Assembly (NCBI GenBank): GCA_003667255.2
Contig: RCWM02000064.1
Span: 3,421,501 to 3,485,500 of the forward strand
DNA length: 64,000 nt
Origin: Euschistus heros
Lineage: Eukaryota; Arthropoda; Insecta; Hemiptera; Pentatomidae
Direction: 5' to 3'
This document shows positions 30,360 to 42,200 of the stretch, piece after piece. The position numbers and the translations under genes were made by a program. The notes below the pieces were generated by a model, which saw only the letters and a list, made by a program, of their open reading frames with translations, searched no databases and was not told where the DNA came from. Positions within the stretch are counted from its first letter, which is position 1. Each line of letters starts with the position of its first letter.

Positions 30360-33335
30360 CGGTGCAGAACTGATTTTTATTTAATTTATTAAATGCGATT
30401 ATTTATTTTAAAGTAAATTTATTAATCGGATCCTTCAAGGGATTATTATTCTTTTTTCCAAAAAAAAAAAAAAAAAAAGGAAAATCGTCGCAGGATTTTT
30501 ATTAAAAAGATTATTTTTTCTTTTTCAAAAGAAATAATACTGTAAAATATCTGTTCTTGCCTGCTAGGAAACACAAACAACACATTACTTTTGACTCGAG
30601 TCGTATATGCCAGTTTTTTTAATCGTGCAGGATCTTTTTAAAAAATGGCGAAATTATTGCCCAATAGTTTACTTTAAAATATTACATTTTTTATATTCTA
30701 GATGTAAAAAGAAATCGCCATTCATGCTTTTGTGAATATGAAATTGTTGCAATATTTGACGCACATGGTATTCTGAAAGTAGACTAATAAATAGCCAGAT
30801 AAAAATGAATAACAGTCCTAATATTTATTAGTTTTATGAACAGTCTCAATATGAAACGAACAGCAATTTATAATAAAATGGCAATAGTTAAAATCCTGAG
30901 AGGTCATAAATAAGTTGCAAGGTTTAATGATGCTATAATTTAAAACTAATAATAGTATGTTATTTATATTAGAATAATGTTATGTTGTTAATAGTAGTAA
31001 ACACTACAAGGGGTAATTACTAACTTACACCGGATAAATAATATATGACTATAAGAAATTTATTTTATATTAGAAATGATAAAAAATAATCGGATAACCA
31101 TCGCTGCTAGGCTAGTATTTCACGCAGGCTAGTATTTAAGTGTATTTCACGCGGGAACAGGAGAAAGCCAGCCGTTGGGCAGAGATACCTTATTTCCTAT
31201 CCCCAAAGACGACTACAACAGACTCAATATTAACTAACAAGGACACAGCGAAAATATAAATACAATACAAAGGGAAAATCCTTTGAATAAAGAATATAAA
31301 AACCGTAATATTTCTCATCTTTTTAATTTTATAAGTTGAGTGATATTATCGTGGGAGCGACCCTCAGCGTATTGTAAGTGGCATTACATTGTTGAGGGAG
31401 TTTATTAACAAAACACGTAGAATTCAAATTTCAACAGTACAAGTAAACATTTATATTTACTTCATCAGATTTCGTATTTGTACAAACCAAAAATAAAAAT
31501 AATTTCTATTATAATATAATGTAATAGAAATTATTTTGACTTTTTTTTTTTTAATAATATTTCTTTCTGGTATTATTATAATTATTATTATTATTATTAG
31601 TTTGTTATTTAATTCCTATCGCATTAGATAACATTACTATAGGTTATCACATAATAACCATCAGCTAGAGGTAAATATTGTTCTACCTAACACAAAGCGT
31701 TCTAGGCGAGATTTTTCTTTTTGTGTAGTTTTGAAACCTCCGTGAATTATAAATAAATAATAAAAATAAGTGAATTTTTATGGCATATGACAGCTTCGCC
31801 ATCCAACGAGCGTGCTGTACTGCACAAGGAGCTCTTCAATGAATTTTATCTCGAGTATGACCCAAAGCAATTAGTGGGGAACAGCTCTATTAGCTCCATA
31901 TAATCGCCCATGAGCTGCGTTTTTTGTTCTAAGGCTCCTAATAAAACTTTTACCGCAGCGAGTTTTAAAAGTTCTTTGCCAGGAGCTTCTTCTATGGTTT
32001 ATAGTTTTCTCTGCATATAAAGGCCCATGATGTTTGGAATCTTTCGATAAGGGAAATCTCAGGAGAACTAGATGGTGCGAAGCAAAGAACAACTCTTTAC
32101 TTTAAAGAACTTTATTAAGAACAATCTCTAAAATGTGGTGTATACATTCTATCTATAACTATTCTTTTCCAACTTTTTACGCCGCTTTAGATGTGTTTAT
32201 TATTTACTCAAAGTAATTCTGCTTACCATTCGTTGATACTAAAACTGACAAACGATCTACGTTTTTAGTGCCCAAAATCATAAACATGTTTGAAAAATAA
32301 AGATTTCTTAGCAGTTTTTTCAGTCTACAAACCTGTATAGAATTTCCTTTTTTAAGAGATGATGATGGCTTATACAGCTCTTTTAATTTAATTTTGGCTG
32401 AACCAGACTACTCAAGTGATTCATCTTCTGAGTTATGAACTTGAAAAAATTCATTTATCAAGTCGCTCTTGTTCTTTTATTTTACTTTGAACAATTCTTT
32501 CTTGCTTTTTGTTGTATTCCTATATGAAATAATCATTTTCCGTTAAGTCCTCTAGTCCAATAAATATTCCAATTATGTCCTCTAGTTTCTTCCTCTACTT
32601 TTCACACAGTAAGTGCAATATGCAATGTCAAAATTTTTACTCACGTATCTGTTTGGTATCAGATATCCTTTCTTTATTTTTTTTTTTAAGAGAAGCCAAC
32701 ACAAGAGTGTTGTTTTTCAAGCTTATCAATACAATACTTTGCAAGTCTTATCGGAATAGTGGCTTTTTGCCACATTAAAATTAATTCATATACAGTACTG
32801 ACTTGCATTTCGAATAGATTTCTTATCCTTGTAGGAAAAAGTAAAATCTAAGAAGAACTTATCTTAGAGTTAGTAGTTGATTATACGTAGATATTGGCTC
32901 TAAATCTTTCACATCTATCAAAAATACCGTGTCTGCTTGACGTGTTGAACTTGATGACAAACCCAAATTTTGCAACTTTTAATTTTACGTGTATTTTTTT
33001 TTCTTTTTATTTCCTTGAAAAAAAAAACTTTTCAATTAAAATAAATTGCCAGAAATTAAAAAATCAAAAATTGAGCACTGCCTTCTGTCCCTCCTTGAAA
33101 ATTGAAATTTTTATACTCTACTACGATCAACTACAGGAAAAAAAATCTAGTGGGTGCACGGAGGCATAAAAAGAATTTGAAAATTTTGGGCCACCTTACT
33201 GCACACCCCAACTACCTACATCCGAAGATAATAATGAATTATGTGTCCATATAAAATGAACTTAATATGTATTTCCATTCGAGAATTAATCAAATTGTGG
33301 TTGATTTTTAGATATTACGAGAGTTATGTAGTTCT
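30100..33335. other. Intergenic DNA between GY2 and GY3, no gene recognised
   Basis: A (TA)n tract at 30330-30358, an A run near 30461 and otherwise unstructured AT-rich sequence. Around 31870-32090 one minus-strand frame contains a helical-looking stretch (EAPGKELLKLAAVKVLLGAL), but with no homology I recognise and stops on both sides. Confidence 0.4.
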
Positions 33336-33339
33336 GTAG

Positions 33340-33395
33340 TCCGGATTACTGGGATTTTTAGACTAGTGCAGGAAAGGATTATCGAGATTCTACTG
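33340..33395 (-). mobile_element. pogo/Tigger-type terminal fragment, inverted
   Basis: 'gattatcgagattctactg' at the right edge is the reverse of the end type seen at 24431, preceded by 'agtccggattactggga'. Isolated end; no transposase. Confidence 0.4.
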
Positions 33396-34149
33396 TATAT
33401 GATAATAAAAATCGGAATTTCTGATTTGAATCAGTAGGGTTACGATATCTGTATTTCAGGGTCAGAGGATGGATACGACTTTTCCTCTATGTTAGTAACA
33501 AACAGAATTGGGTATGGCTATTAGTAACATATTCATTTTTTTTTGTAATTGTAATTTGTTTAATGTTTAGTATATATTTTGATTTAAATAATTTAAAGTA
33601 AAAATAAAAGAGTCTCGTGTTTTGTATGACTAGCCTTGGCAATCTTCTAAAATCCTTTTCCATCATTATATTCGTATAAATGTTAACTTCTATTATTTTG
33701 ATTAATTATAAAGTACGATGATTATTTTAATTTAATAACTAACTAACTCACTGACAGCTAATAGTTTTTCAGGAATTATATTTTTTATTTCATCTTCTAA
33801 TGTTTACGTTTTAATTACCAAACGATTATATTTAATGATTTCTTTGATCGAATGAGGAAGTTTATTTTTTGTTATTTTCCTGGCTGACCATTTGGTTAAC
33901 ATTACCAGATCATATTAATGTTGATGACGTGATGATCTTACTTGAATCGAATGAGATCCGATCGAAAAATGTTCGTATATCGTTGTAAGTTAGCTAAACT
34001 TTTATAGAAAGATGTAAAGGTCTCTTGTTGGAATCCACTACTGCATGTAATACATAACCTAATGTTAACAGAGGCGTTAACTTGCCAATTTAGGTTTTCC
34101 TTTAGATTGTATTAACGTGTGATTCAATATATTCCAAGTATTACTCTAA

Positions 34150-34438
34150 ACTTAAAGTTTTACTCAGATCGAAAATTCGCCAGTAGTTTCCTTATCAGAA
34201 ATTTAATGGAAAATATTTTTTGTTGTTCAACATTTGTCGCTAGGATCTACCTTATATATTTGTCTGAATTAAAAAAGTCACACTGTAACGTATTTTTCAC
34301 ACTCAAATGAGTAACTTTTTTTTACCTTCAAAAATGTAACATTTTAACACGCTCTAGTGTTGTTGCTCCTACAGAAAATTTACCAGTAGTTTTCTCATCA
34401 GAAATCTAATGGAAAATATTTTAGGATGCCTACCGAAT
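34150..34438 (+). repeat. Dispersed tandem-unit repeat, interrupted by a LINE
   Basis: Two imperfect units with 'ttatcagaaatttaatggaa' (34190) and 'catcagaaatctaatggaaa' (34397) about 205 bp apart, plus 'catttgtcgctaggatctac'. The family's right-hand part resumes at 35270-35400, after the LINE. Confidence 0.6.
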
Positions 34439-34439
34439 T

Positions 34440-35234
34440 TATAGTAATATTAATAATGTAATGCCCGCTCGCTCGATGTCCTAAGAGCGCATTCCAGAAA
34501 CTCATGGAAGCCGCTGCAGACATGGGTCTAACAATTAATGAAGAAAAAACAAAGTACATGAGAACTGGCATGAGTGATGGTAACACAGTAGGAGAGCACC
34601 TGCAAATGGGACCGTTTAGATTCCAAAGTGTGGACCAGTTCAAGTACCTTGGGTCAATCATCTGCGCCACAAATAAGATATCAGCAGAAACAAGCCATAG
34701 ACTGATGTTGGCCAATAGATGCTACTTTGGCTTAAAGAAACATCTAAGAAAGCCCTTGATCTCCCGAAAGACGAAGAGTACAATATATAAAACCCTAATT
34801 AGGCCGGTTCTTACCTATGGATGCGAGACATGGACCAAGGAAGAAAAAGAAATCCTCATTTTCGAGAGGAAGGTATTGAGAAGGATTTTCGGGCCCATTA
34901 AGCAAGGAGACCAATGGAGAAGACGACATAACAATGAGGTCTATGAACTCTTCGGGGAAGCAAATGTGCTGCGAACTATTAAGTTGGCACGACTGAGATG
35001 GGCTGGACATGTCGCCAGAATGATGGATGACCAGGTTCCGAGGAAGCTGCTGGAGGGGAGACTGGAGCGTTCTAGGGGCAGAGGCAGACCGAGACTTAGG
35101 TGGGAAGATGCTGTTGCAAAGGATGCACTGACCCTGCTAAATACACGGAATTGGAAAGCAGTCGCAAAAGATCGAGCCACCTGGCGAAGGCTCATTGAGG
35201 AGGCCAGGGACCACATCGGTCTGTAGCGCCATGG

Positions 35235-35264
<30 letters not shown>
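34440..35264 (+). pseudogene. 5'-truncated LINE with a long open C-terminal reverse-transcriptase frame
   Basis: One open frame runs from the truncation to TAG at 35224-35226 (ATG at 34504). It reads GLTINEEKTKYM, FKYLGSIICATNKISAE, IYKTLIRPVLTYGCETW, FERKVLRRIFGPI, LRWAGHVARMMDDQVPRKLL and ends near DHIGL. This is the thumb/C-terminal part of a non-LTR reverse transcriptase; the catalytic core is missing. A run of about 31 A (35234-35264) directly follows. The frame is undamaged over 240 codons, unlike every other LINE here, so the insertion is recent. It split the tandem-unit repeat whose halves flank it. Confidence 0.85.
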
Positions 35265-35266
<2 letters not shown>

Positions 35267-35269
35267 ATT

Positions 35270-35400
35270 AATTTAAGTAATTTGATCCTTTTAAATATAT
35301 AATGTAAATTGGGAAAAGCGGTAGATTATAGATAGACTTATCCATGAATTATTGTTTTTACCGATCTGGGAGAAATTGAGTTTTGGTGTAACAATTTTAT
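35270..35400 (+). repeat. Right-hand part of the tandem-unit repeat
   Basis: 'aagtaatttgatccttttaa' and 'gatctgggagaaattgagtt' correspond to 57735-57840; it continues the copy interrupted at 34438. Confidence 0.55.
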
Positions 35401-36129
35401 TTTTTTTAATTTCACATATAACATCAACTTTTTTGGGACTACAGATCAGAGATGATATCATTTAGACAAAATATTTTAGCGTTATTCGCTTTGACGGTAA
35501 GTTCCCAACTAAAATATACCCTGGTAAAATCGATATTGGACAATATCATTCTGTATTTAGGGTATTTATTTGTTTATATTGACATTTTTAATGATACAGT
35601 TTTGTTAATTATCAGTAACTTAAATTATAATTTATAAGAGCTGTTTTATACGAATTAGTTGAATATTGCCTTGATGATTTAGATGGTAACGGTCATTAAT
35701 TAAAATAATAATGTCATTAATATTAATTTTATAATAATGAAAACCTGATTAACATTAAATATTACCTTGTATCTTAGCATACAACGATATACCAATAACA
35801 AAACCTATTGTGTATTCTAAAATTTAGGGACATTTGTTACGTAAACGTTTTGTAAGTAATATGTCATAATAAGTATATTAATTTTTGAAGAATCTACTTT
35901 CCTTCAAATTAGGGACGTGAGAGCCGATTGGAAAGGCGCTATAAGGAACAGAACAAAGACCGGGAAACGAAAATTGTGTTCGGATAGATCGAGGAACTTA
36001 AAAAGACTGAGACCGATGGAACGCATAAATCGAGACCTTGTACCGTTCCTAATAGTTCCCACCGTTGGAACCGTTCCTCCAGTAACGGATCATCCCTAGA
36101 GGTTATAAATGTACGCTATTACGCAGGGT

Positions 36130-36635
36130 TTGAAAATGATAATAAAATATCCTTACTTTAAATTGAATTATTACAAAAGATTTAAATATGTAGTGTGGAA
36201 TGTGGAACCCAATGAAGTTTGGAAATCGACCGACATGAGGATAGCACCATTCCACAATAGAGTATACTATGGAAAACTACTGAACCTTATATATATATAT
36301 GCATATATTGTAACTATTGATAATGCAGTCCATTGTCCACAAATTTTTCTTAACAGTCTCAGTCCATCTGGTTTACAAATTCATACACCAAAATTAGAAA
36401 TTGATTGTCTAATGATGTTTTTACGGAATCCTCAAACACCTAATCAGTGCAATTTTAACCAGGCTGAATTTTACTGCTATGCTTAACAATATCATTAAAG
36501 AAATAATGATCAATTGCAAACTTCATAACAAGATTTATATCTAGAATGAAATATGACTCCAATTATTATTTAACATTATCTAACAATAAGATCTTTATTT
36601 ATGAGAGCGGGCGAAGCCACGACGGGGCATGCTAG
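36130..36635 (+). mobile_element. Helitron-like element, 3' end copy
   Basis: Aligns by eye with 29770-30090 and ends 'gcgaagccacgacggggcat' then GCTAG followed by T. A terminal CTAG before T, preceded by a GC-rich stem region in otherwise AT-rich DNA, fits a Helitron 3' terminus. The copy at 49506 ends the same way on the other strand. An open frame here (36109-36486) is incidental. Confidence 0.65.
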
Positions 36636-37419
36636 TTATTATAATATAATATTTGTTTATGAGTTTTAAATGTACAATGTTGATAATTATTAGTAAATTA
36701 TTTGCATATAAAAAGAACAATAACTGTGAGAATATAATTAATTAACCGACCAAGGTTCCTGGTGATTCACTATCTTATTATGCATCTCTCCATGTTGTGA
36801 AGAATGCTACCGGGTTTCATTTCAAAGAATTTTGAATCACATGTTCATTTTTATTGATTGTGACGTGTATAATTGTTTTGCAACATAATACAAATCCTAA
36901 AAACTGCCGCCGTACCACTCAGTGGTTCAAGAGTGGAAAAAATGGCAATTTTTCGAAGTTTCAACATATTTTATCACTTACATCGTAATTTATAACTCAG
37001 GGAGCTGTAGGAACGTACTCCATTTCAATTACCTAAAATAAAATTATTAACAAAAATACTTCATGAATTGTGAAAAATCAGGTTTTTACTTTTTTCGAAC
37101 GTCCTACTTATACTCCATCGTTATGATCAATAATAGGAACTTAAATTTACTTTTGATTGGTTCTTCAAGCCTATAGGATACATACTTTACCGAAAATAAT
37201 GTAAAATTGATACATTAAAACTAATGACTATCTGACATAAAAGTTGAAATAAATTTAAAAATATAAATTAAAGGATATACTTATTTTTAATGGGCTAAAA
37301 ATTGTGTTTATAAATAATTCAATCCATCTAGTAAATAAAAAAATAATTTTAGCTGCGCCCCTACCTGCGCCTTTTTAAGTGGCAGATGCTTTGATATAAT
37401 TTTCACTTGTTGTTTATTG

Positions 37420-37510
37420 AGGTTAACGTCCCCAATAGATTCATTTCGTGGGTTCCTCCGCAAAATAAATTTTAACCCCCCCCCAGGTGGAGTTCGGAGC
37501 CAAGTCCTAT
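37420..37510 (-). mobile_element. SINE tail fragment, minus strand
   Basis: On minus: 'ttaaaatttattttgcggag', 'aacccacgaaatgaatc' and 'gacgttaacctcaataaaca'. The same body is downstream of the tRNA-like region at 53110-53175, so it is a truncated copy of that SINE family. Confidence 0.55.
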
Positions 37511-37569
37511 GACCTGTACCACTAACAACTCACATTACTGGTTTCAGTGATTAGGTTAGAGTAACTTAC

Positions 37570-37930
37570 TTGGCCAGCGGTTGTGTGTTGGCCTGAATGA
37601 CCTCCTGGTTTTTTCCAACTAAGTGCACCCACATTTTTTTCCGCATTTCCGTCATTTAAAACCACTGTCATCGTCCGTCCATCGGAGCCTCAGTTTACCA
37701 ATCCTTCTCAGCCTTTGTTTTTTAAGGAGTGTTCTTGCTGTTTCATAGGTCTCCATACGTGCGATGTGTCCAGCGCAACGGAGTCTTTTTATCTTTATCA
37801 ACCTCACGTCTTACATGTCTCACATAACCTCAAATCTCATTAGGGTAAGCTCTTGTTTTTTTGTCATGGTCCAAGACTCTGGAGCGTATGTTAGGACAGG
37901 CCGTATCAGAGTTTTTAATTTTTGTTGTTT
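37570..37930 (-). pseudogene. LINE reverse-transcriptase C-terminal remnant, minus strand
   Basis: The minus-strand translation gives LKTLIRPVLTYAPESWTMTK, then, after damage, RLRCAGHIARMETYETART and GKLRLRWTDD. The order is the same as in the LINE at 34.4-35.3 kb (RPVLTYGCETW...LRWAGHVARM) but the sequence is clearly different, so this is another family or an old copy. Confidence 0.65.
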
Positions 37931-38009
37931 AGTTTATTATATTGATATTTTTTTTAAATAATATTCTCTTTCATTACCTACTAATAATTTGTCATATTCC
38001 TGTAAATAA

Positions 38010-38545
38010 ATGGAAAAAATAAATTTTGGATCGAACTATTAGTTTCGGAGTTATAGCCAAAAAAGTGCCGACAAACGTGTTTTCGCGGAGAAGTGCTGAA
38101 CTGAGAGGTTTAGAGTGCATGAAATATGGGACTATTTTTGACTTCAAAGCTTCGTTAGTTTGAAGGTAAAGATACAAAATGTCCCCGACCCTGAGGAAAC
38201 GAGATATTAAAAACCGATAATTATCGAGAGAAGAATTGTTACCTAACATTTTGTCAAATATTTGCTTCAAGTGCAAAAAACCTATATATGAAATTAAAGT
38301 AAATTTAATGCTCTACAACTTTGATTTCGACATTTTTTCTGAGAAACGATTATAAAAGGCAACAGAAGCAAATGTTTGTCCGAACAGGCGCCCGCTTCTC
38401 CTTCTTCCGCGCTATATCTCGAAAACGGTTAATCCTATAAAAAAAATGAATAGAAACAAAATTATAGAAAATATTATGTACAAGTTTTGTAACCTTTGAC
38501 CTTGAATATCTAATTATGTTAACACATTGAGGTCGGTGACTTTTC
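38010..38545. repeat. Dispersed foldback-type repeat copy
   Basis: 'attttggatcgaactattag', 'tttcggagttatagcc', 'gacaaacgtgttttcgc', 'gagtgcatgaaatat' and 'tatctcgaaaacggttaatc' link it to the elements at 7630-8290, 19880-20340 and 26225-26660. Confidence 0.55.
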
Positions 38546-38677
38546 ACCCCTTATTTAGATGGCTAAAACAAGAAATACAAACATTCAGCTTCATTGCTTT
38601 CATAGTAGATTGCTCCTTATTTGACTAGGTGAGCTTTCATCCCATACTGCCATCCAGGGCCCCGGAGCAAATGCATA

Positions 38678-38818
<141 letters not shown>

Positions 38819-38906
38819 CGCTCCAGCTCTGTGTAGGTATTTAGGTATCCGTTGGAATTGAAAATTAGCCGATTGTTTCAATATTCAGAAGCACTAGACA
38901 TTTAAA

Positions 38907-38908
<2 letters not shown>

Positions 38909-38941
<33 letters not shown>

Positions 38942-39190
38942 GATTGTAATAACTCGCTAATAGCTTGTAATAGTTACATATTAGGAGGTCCCTAGGCCAT
39001 TTTCGTTTCAGGCGCTTTGTTGGTTAGTGAAAATGGAATAGGAAGCAAGTTGAGAGAATAATTGGTTAGGGTGCTTATGGAATATATTATTAAAGAATAG
39101 GTATCTGGCTTGGGCTTAATAGGCAATATATGGAACATTAAGCTCTTTGGGTATGATAAGGATGTTAAATTAAATATGATAAATTACAAA
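38909..39190 (-). pseudogene. Jockey-like LINE C-terminal fragment, minus strand
   Basis: The minus-strand reading gives DLNVPYIAY, QLASYSIFTN and a terminal NENGLGTS counterpart of the KRRWPRDLL end seen at 17 kb ('tggcctagggacctcc' near 38991). The A run at 38909-38940 borders it, but with the wrong polarity for its own tail. Confidence 0.55.
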
Positions 39191-39254
39191 TATGCTATGA
39201 AAAAAATATATTTAAAAATGATTTAAGTTACAGTAAGAAAAATTTACACACGAA

Positions 39255-39260
39255 TTTATT
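39255..39260 (-). promoter_or_regulatory. Poly(A) signal of GY3
   Basis: AATAAA on the minus strand, 26 bp after the GY3 stop codon. Confidence 0.55.
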
Positions 39261-39285
39261 GAGATATTTGTTGTACAATCTTCAC

Positions 39286-42200
39286 TCATCGATAGTAATA
39301 GTAGCCGGGGTACCTGTTGTAAGGATAACCTAAAAATAGAAACAAAACAATTAATCAATATCATAATTATATAAAAATGTTTTCCAAATATATATTCATA
39401 TCGCGCATCTTATTTATAGTTGTAATATGTTTATTAATAATTGTATTATAATCGAAATGAGGAGTTTTAGGTAATTTCAATCTAGAAATATTGAAATATA
39501 ATGTTCTTTCTCATATATCGCTTTTCAGTTTTATTTAATCATTTGTTAAATCTATTGGTAATGGTCATAATATCAATGATAAAACTAGTCTGCATAGCAT
39601 AACCTATATATGTCTATGTACTGTATTTTAATTACGTACATATATTAAAATTAGTCTCACTTAAGTGCAATAATGAACAGCCCTATAAGCACACATTCAT
39701 CTTTTATTTATAAGAAGATCAAAGAAATAATAAAACAGAATAAGATTTAGATTAAAAATAAATAAATAAATAAGTAAATCGGTACAGTAAAAAAAAAAAA
39801 AATATATATATTGCTACAATTTTAAAGGGACTCGAGTGGGTGAAGTGTCTCAGCGCGCCCAGAAAAGATGGTTCAAATCCCACTTGCGCGGGTAAAAATT
39901 TATTTAGGGTTGGATCCACGGATTGAATCTTTACTTTCCTACCCTGTATCTCTCATGTAAATAAATTTTTTTATTGTTTTCTTCCATTTTTGATATTATG
40001 GTGGTGCAACCCTAGCAAATATATTGGAATAGAGTCCCCCTCGTTGGCAGTATTGTGTGGTATACGGGACAGAGCAGAGATAATCCTACAAGATGAACGG
40101 ACTCCGCAGCCTAATGAACCGGCATTCCGGCTCAAAGTGCCCATCTGAATTTAAATGATCTTATATTTTTGGCAAACCTTTGTTTTACTTTTCACATCCA
40201 ACTACTGAGGTCAACGATCAAGCTCCACCATTATAAAGGAAGTAAAACCTTTATGCATTGTATACTGTTGTTCTATAGCACCAAGTCCTAAAAATCAATG
40301 ATTTTTTCTTAATTTTTTAACTTAAGGAAAGTTTATGAAATATTTATCATTCTTCATCAATATTATTAAATTATTTTATTGTTTAATTTAAACAATTTTT
40401 TTTTATGTTTATACTTTATTGACATTTATGACAGTGCACTATATATAGTTAGTAAATGTGCGGGAACATGATTATAACGACATGTCAATAACTTGTGAAG
40501 AACTACACATTAGTACCACTTCAATAACTGTTTTACATTAGAAAGTCCCTAGGCCATCTTCTTTTTAGAAGCCTAGGAAGCTTATTGCGAATAGAGTGAA
40601 AAGCAAATACCTAATGGATTCGAGTGGGTATGCAGCTAGTCATGGAAGGAAAAGTATATTATTTGGGCCAATCAGCAATAATTATTACAATTAAGATCTT
40701 TATGGATAATTTTCTTGTTGATATAATAGGGACCATTGCGGATTATATGAAGTATTTTGGATTGGAAGGATGGGATACGAGATAAATTAGTGGAGCCCGA
40801 ATATCAAATAAAATTATATTTCTAGTTACGTTTCAATTTAGCAATTTTCGATAGAGATGTTAATAAATTTAATACTCTCATATATTAGGGATGTGTCTAC
40901 TCCGAATGTCCATTCTCGATTTCACCGATTCTTGAGAAAATAACTAATAACCATAGCTCTTGGAATAGATCGATTCACCATCGCCGGCAGATCGATTCCT
41001 CCTCACTTGATCTAGACAACAGGAAGATAGTCAACTGAGGCGCCAGGATCTATGATAGTAAGTAACCAATCTTAAAATGCTAAGAACGCAAAACAAGATC
41101 CTTCAATTCCGATTATTATTTGTTTGTTTTGTTTATTTTTATATTAATAAATGGAGGATAAGAAAAAAACAAACAAAAAACAGATCGATATCTTTGATAT
41201 TAACGTTAGTTTTGTGCTACCTAATTATTTAAAAAAAAAATGTTATAAAAGATATTTTTTAAACTTTATTAACAGACCAATTTTTCATTTACTTTATCAA
41301 CACTGCTTGGTACACATTTCAAAATAATTCTCTTAAAATTCAAGCATAAGTGAAATATTCAAAGACATTTAGGAAATTCGCTATTGTAAAATAAATAGAT
41401 GGGATTTCAATTTCCAACTGCCAAAGCTGAAGCGCTAATAAAATTAAGTTAACCGGACAAAAGCACCTATATTTTCAGAACTTTTTTTTATCCCAGAATA
41501 AAAATTATTTTTCATTTCATTACATAATGTCTTCTGAGTCCTAATATACTGCTAGAACAGCAATTAGTCAGACACTCACAATCAGTATCAAAATCTTAGA
41601 CACACCCTTGTAGATATGAACAACTGAGCAGGGGAGGAAAGTTGTCTTTAGAGATGAAAAAAATTTAATTTGGATGTATCTGTTGGATTTTCATTTGTTT
41701 CCATGACTTAAGAAAAGAAGAGAAGATTTCATCAAAGTGGCAACTGTAAGGAGGGAAGTTACCAATGTGTGATGGCTAAAATAGTAGCTTTGTTTTTTTT
41801 TTGTAACTAGTGTTTTGAATTTTTTAAATAATCTTTGGACATTCCTGAGGTTCGTTTGAACTCCTCAGCGATAGCCCTTGCCGTTACACAAGAGTTAGAT
41901 GCATATTTCGTTTTTCTTTTAACGACCATTCAGGGGGCCCTCAGTTGAGCGGTGGGTTCCATATGTCTCTCCGTACGTTATAACCTTAGCAACTGATGAA
42001 AAACTCCCTTTGAGGCGGTTTGCGATCTCCCTCGAAACCATTCCATCTTCATTAGTTCCAATTAGTAAAGAAATCAAACAGCTCTTCAATTGAAAAACAT
42101 TTTTTCCTTTAATTGAAGTGCTTAGTTGTGCCTAATTTCGTACAAATTCAACACAGCTCTAAAGCAGAAATGGTATTTATTCGTCTCAAACTCAAGAAGA

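Noticed and set aside
31871..32092. Minus-strand frames with a helical-looking stretch
   Set aside because: Stops on both sides and no homology that I recognise; could be a transposon scrap but cannot be supported.
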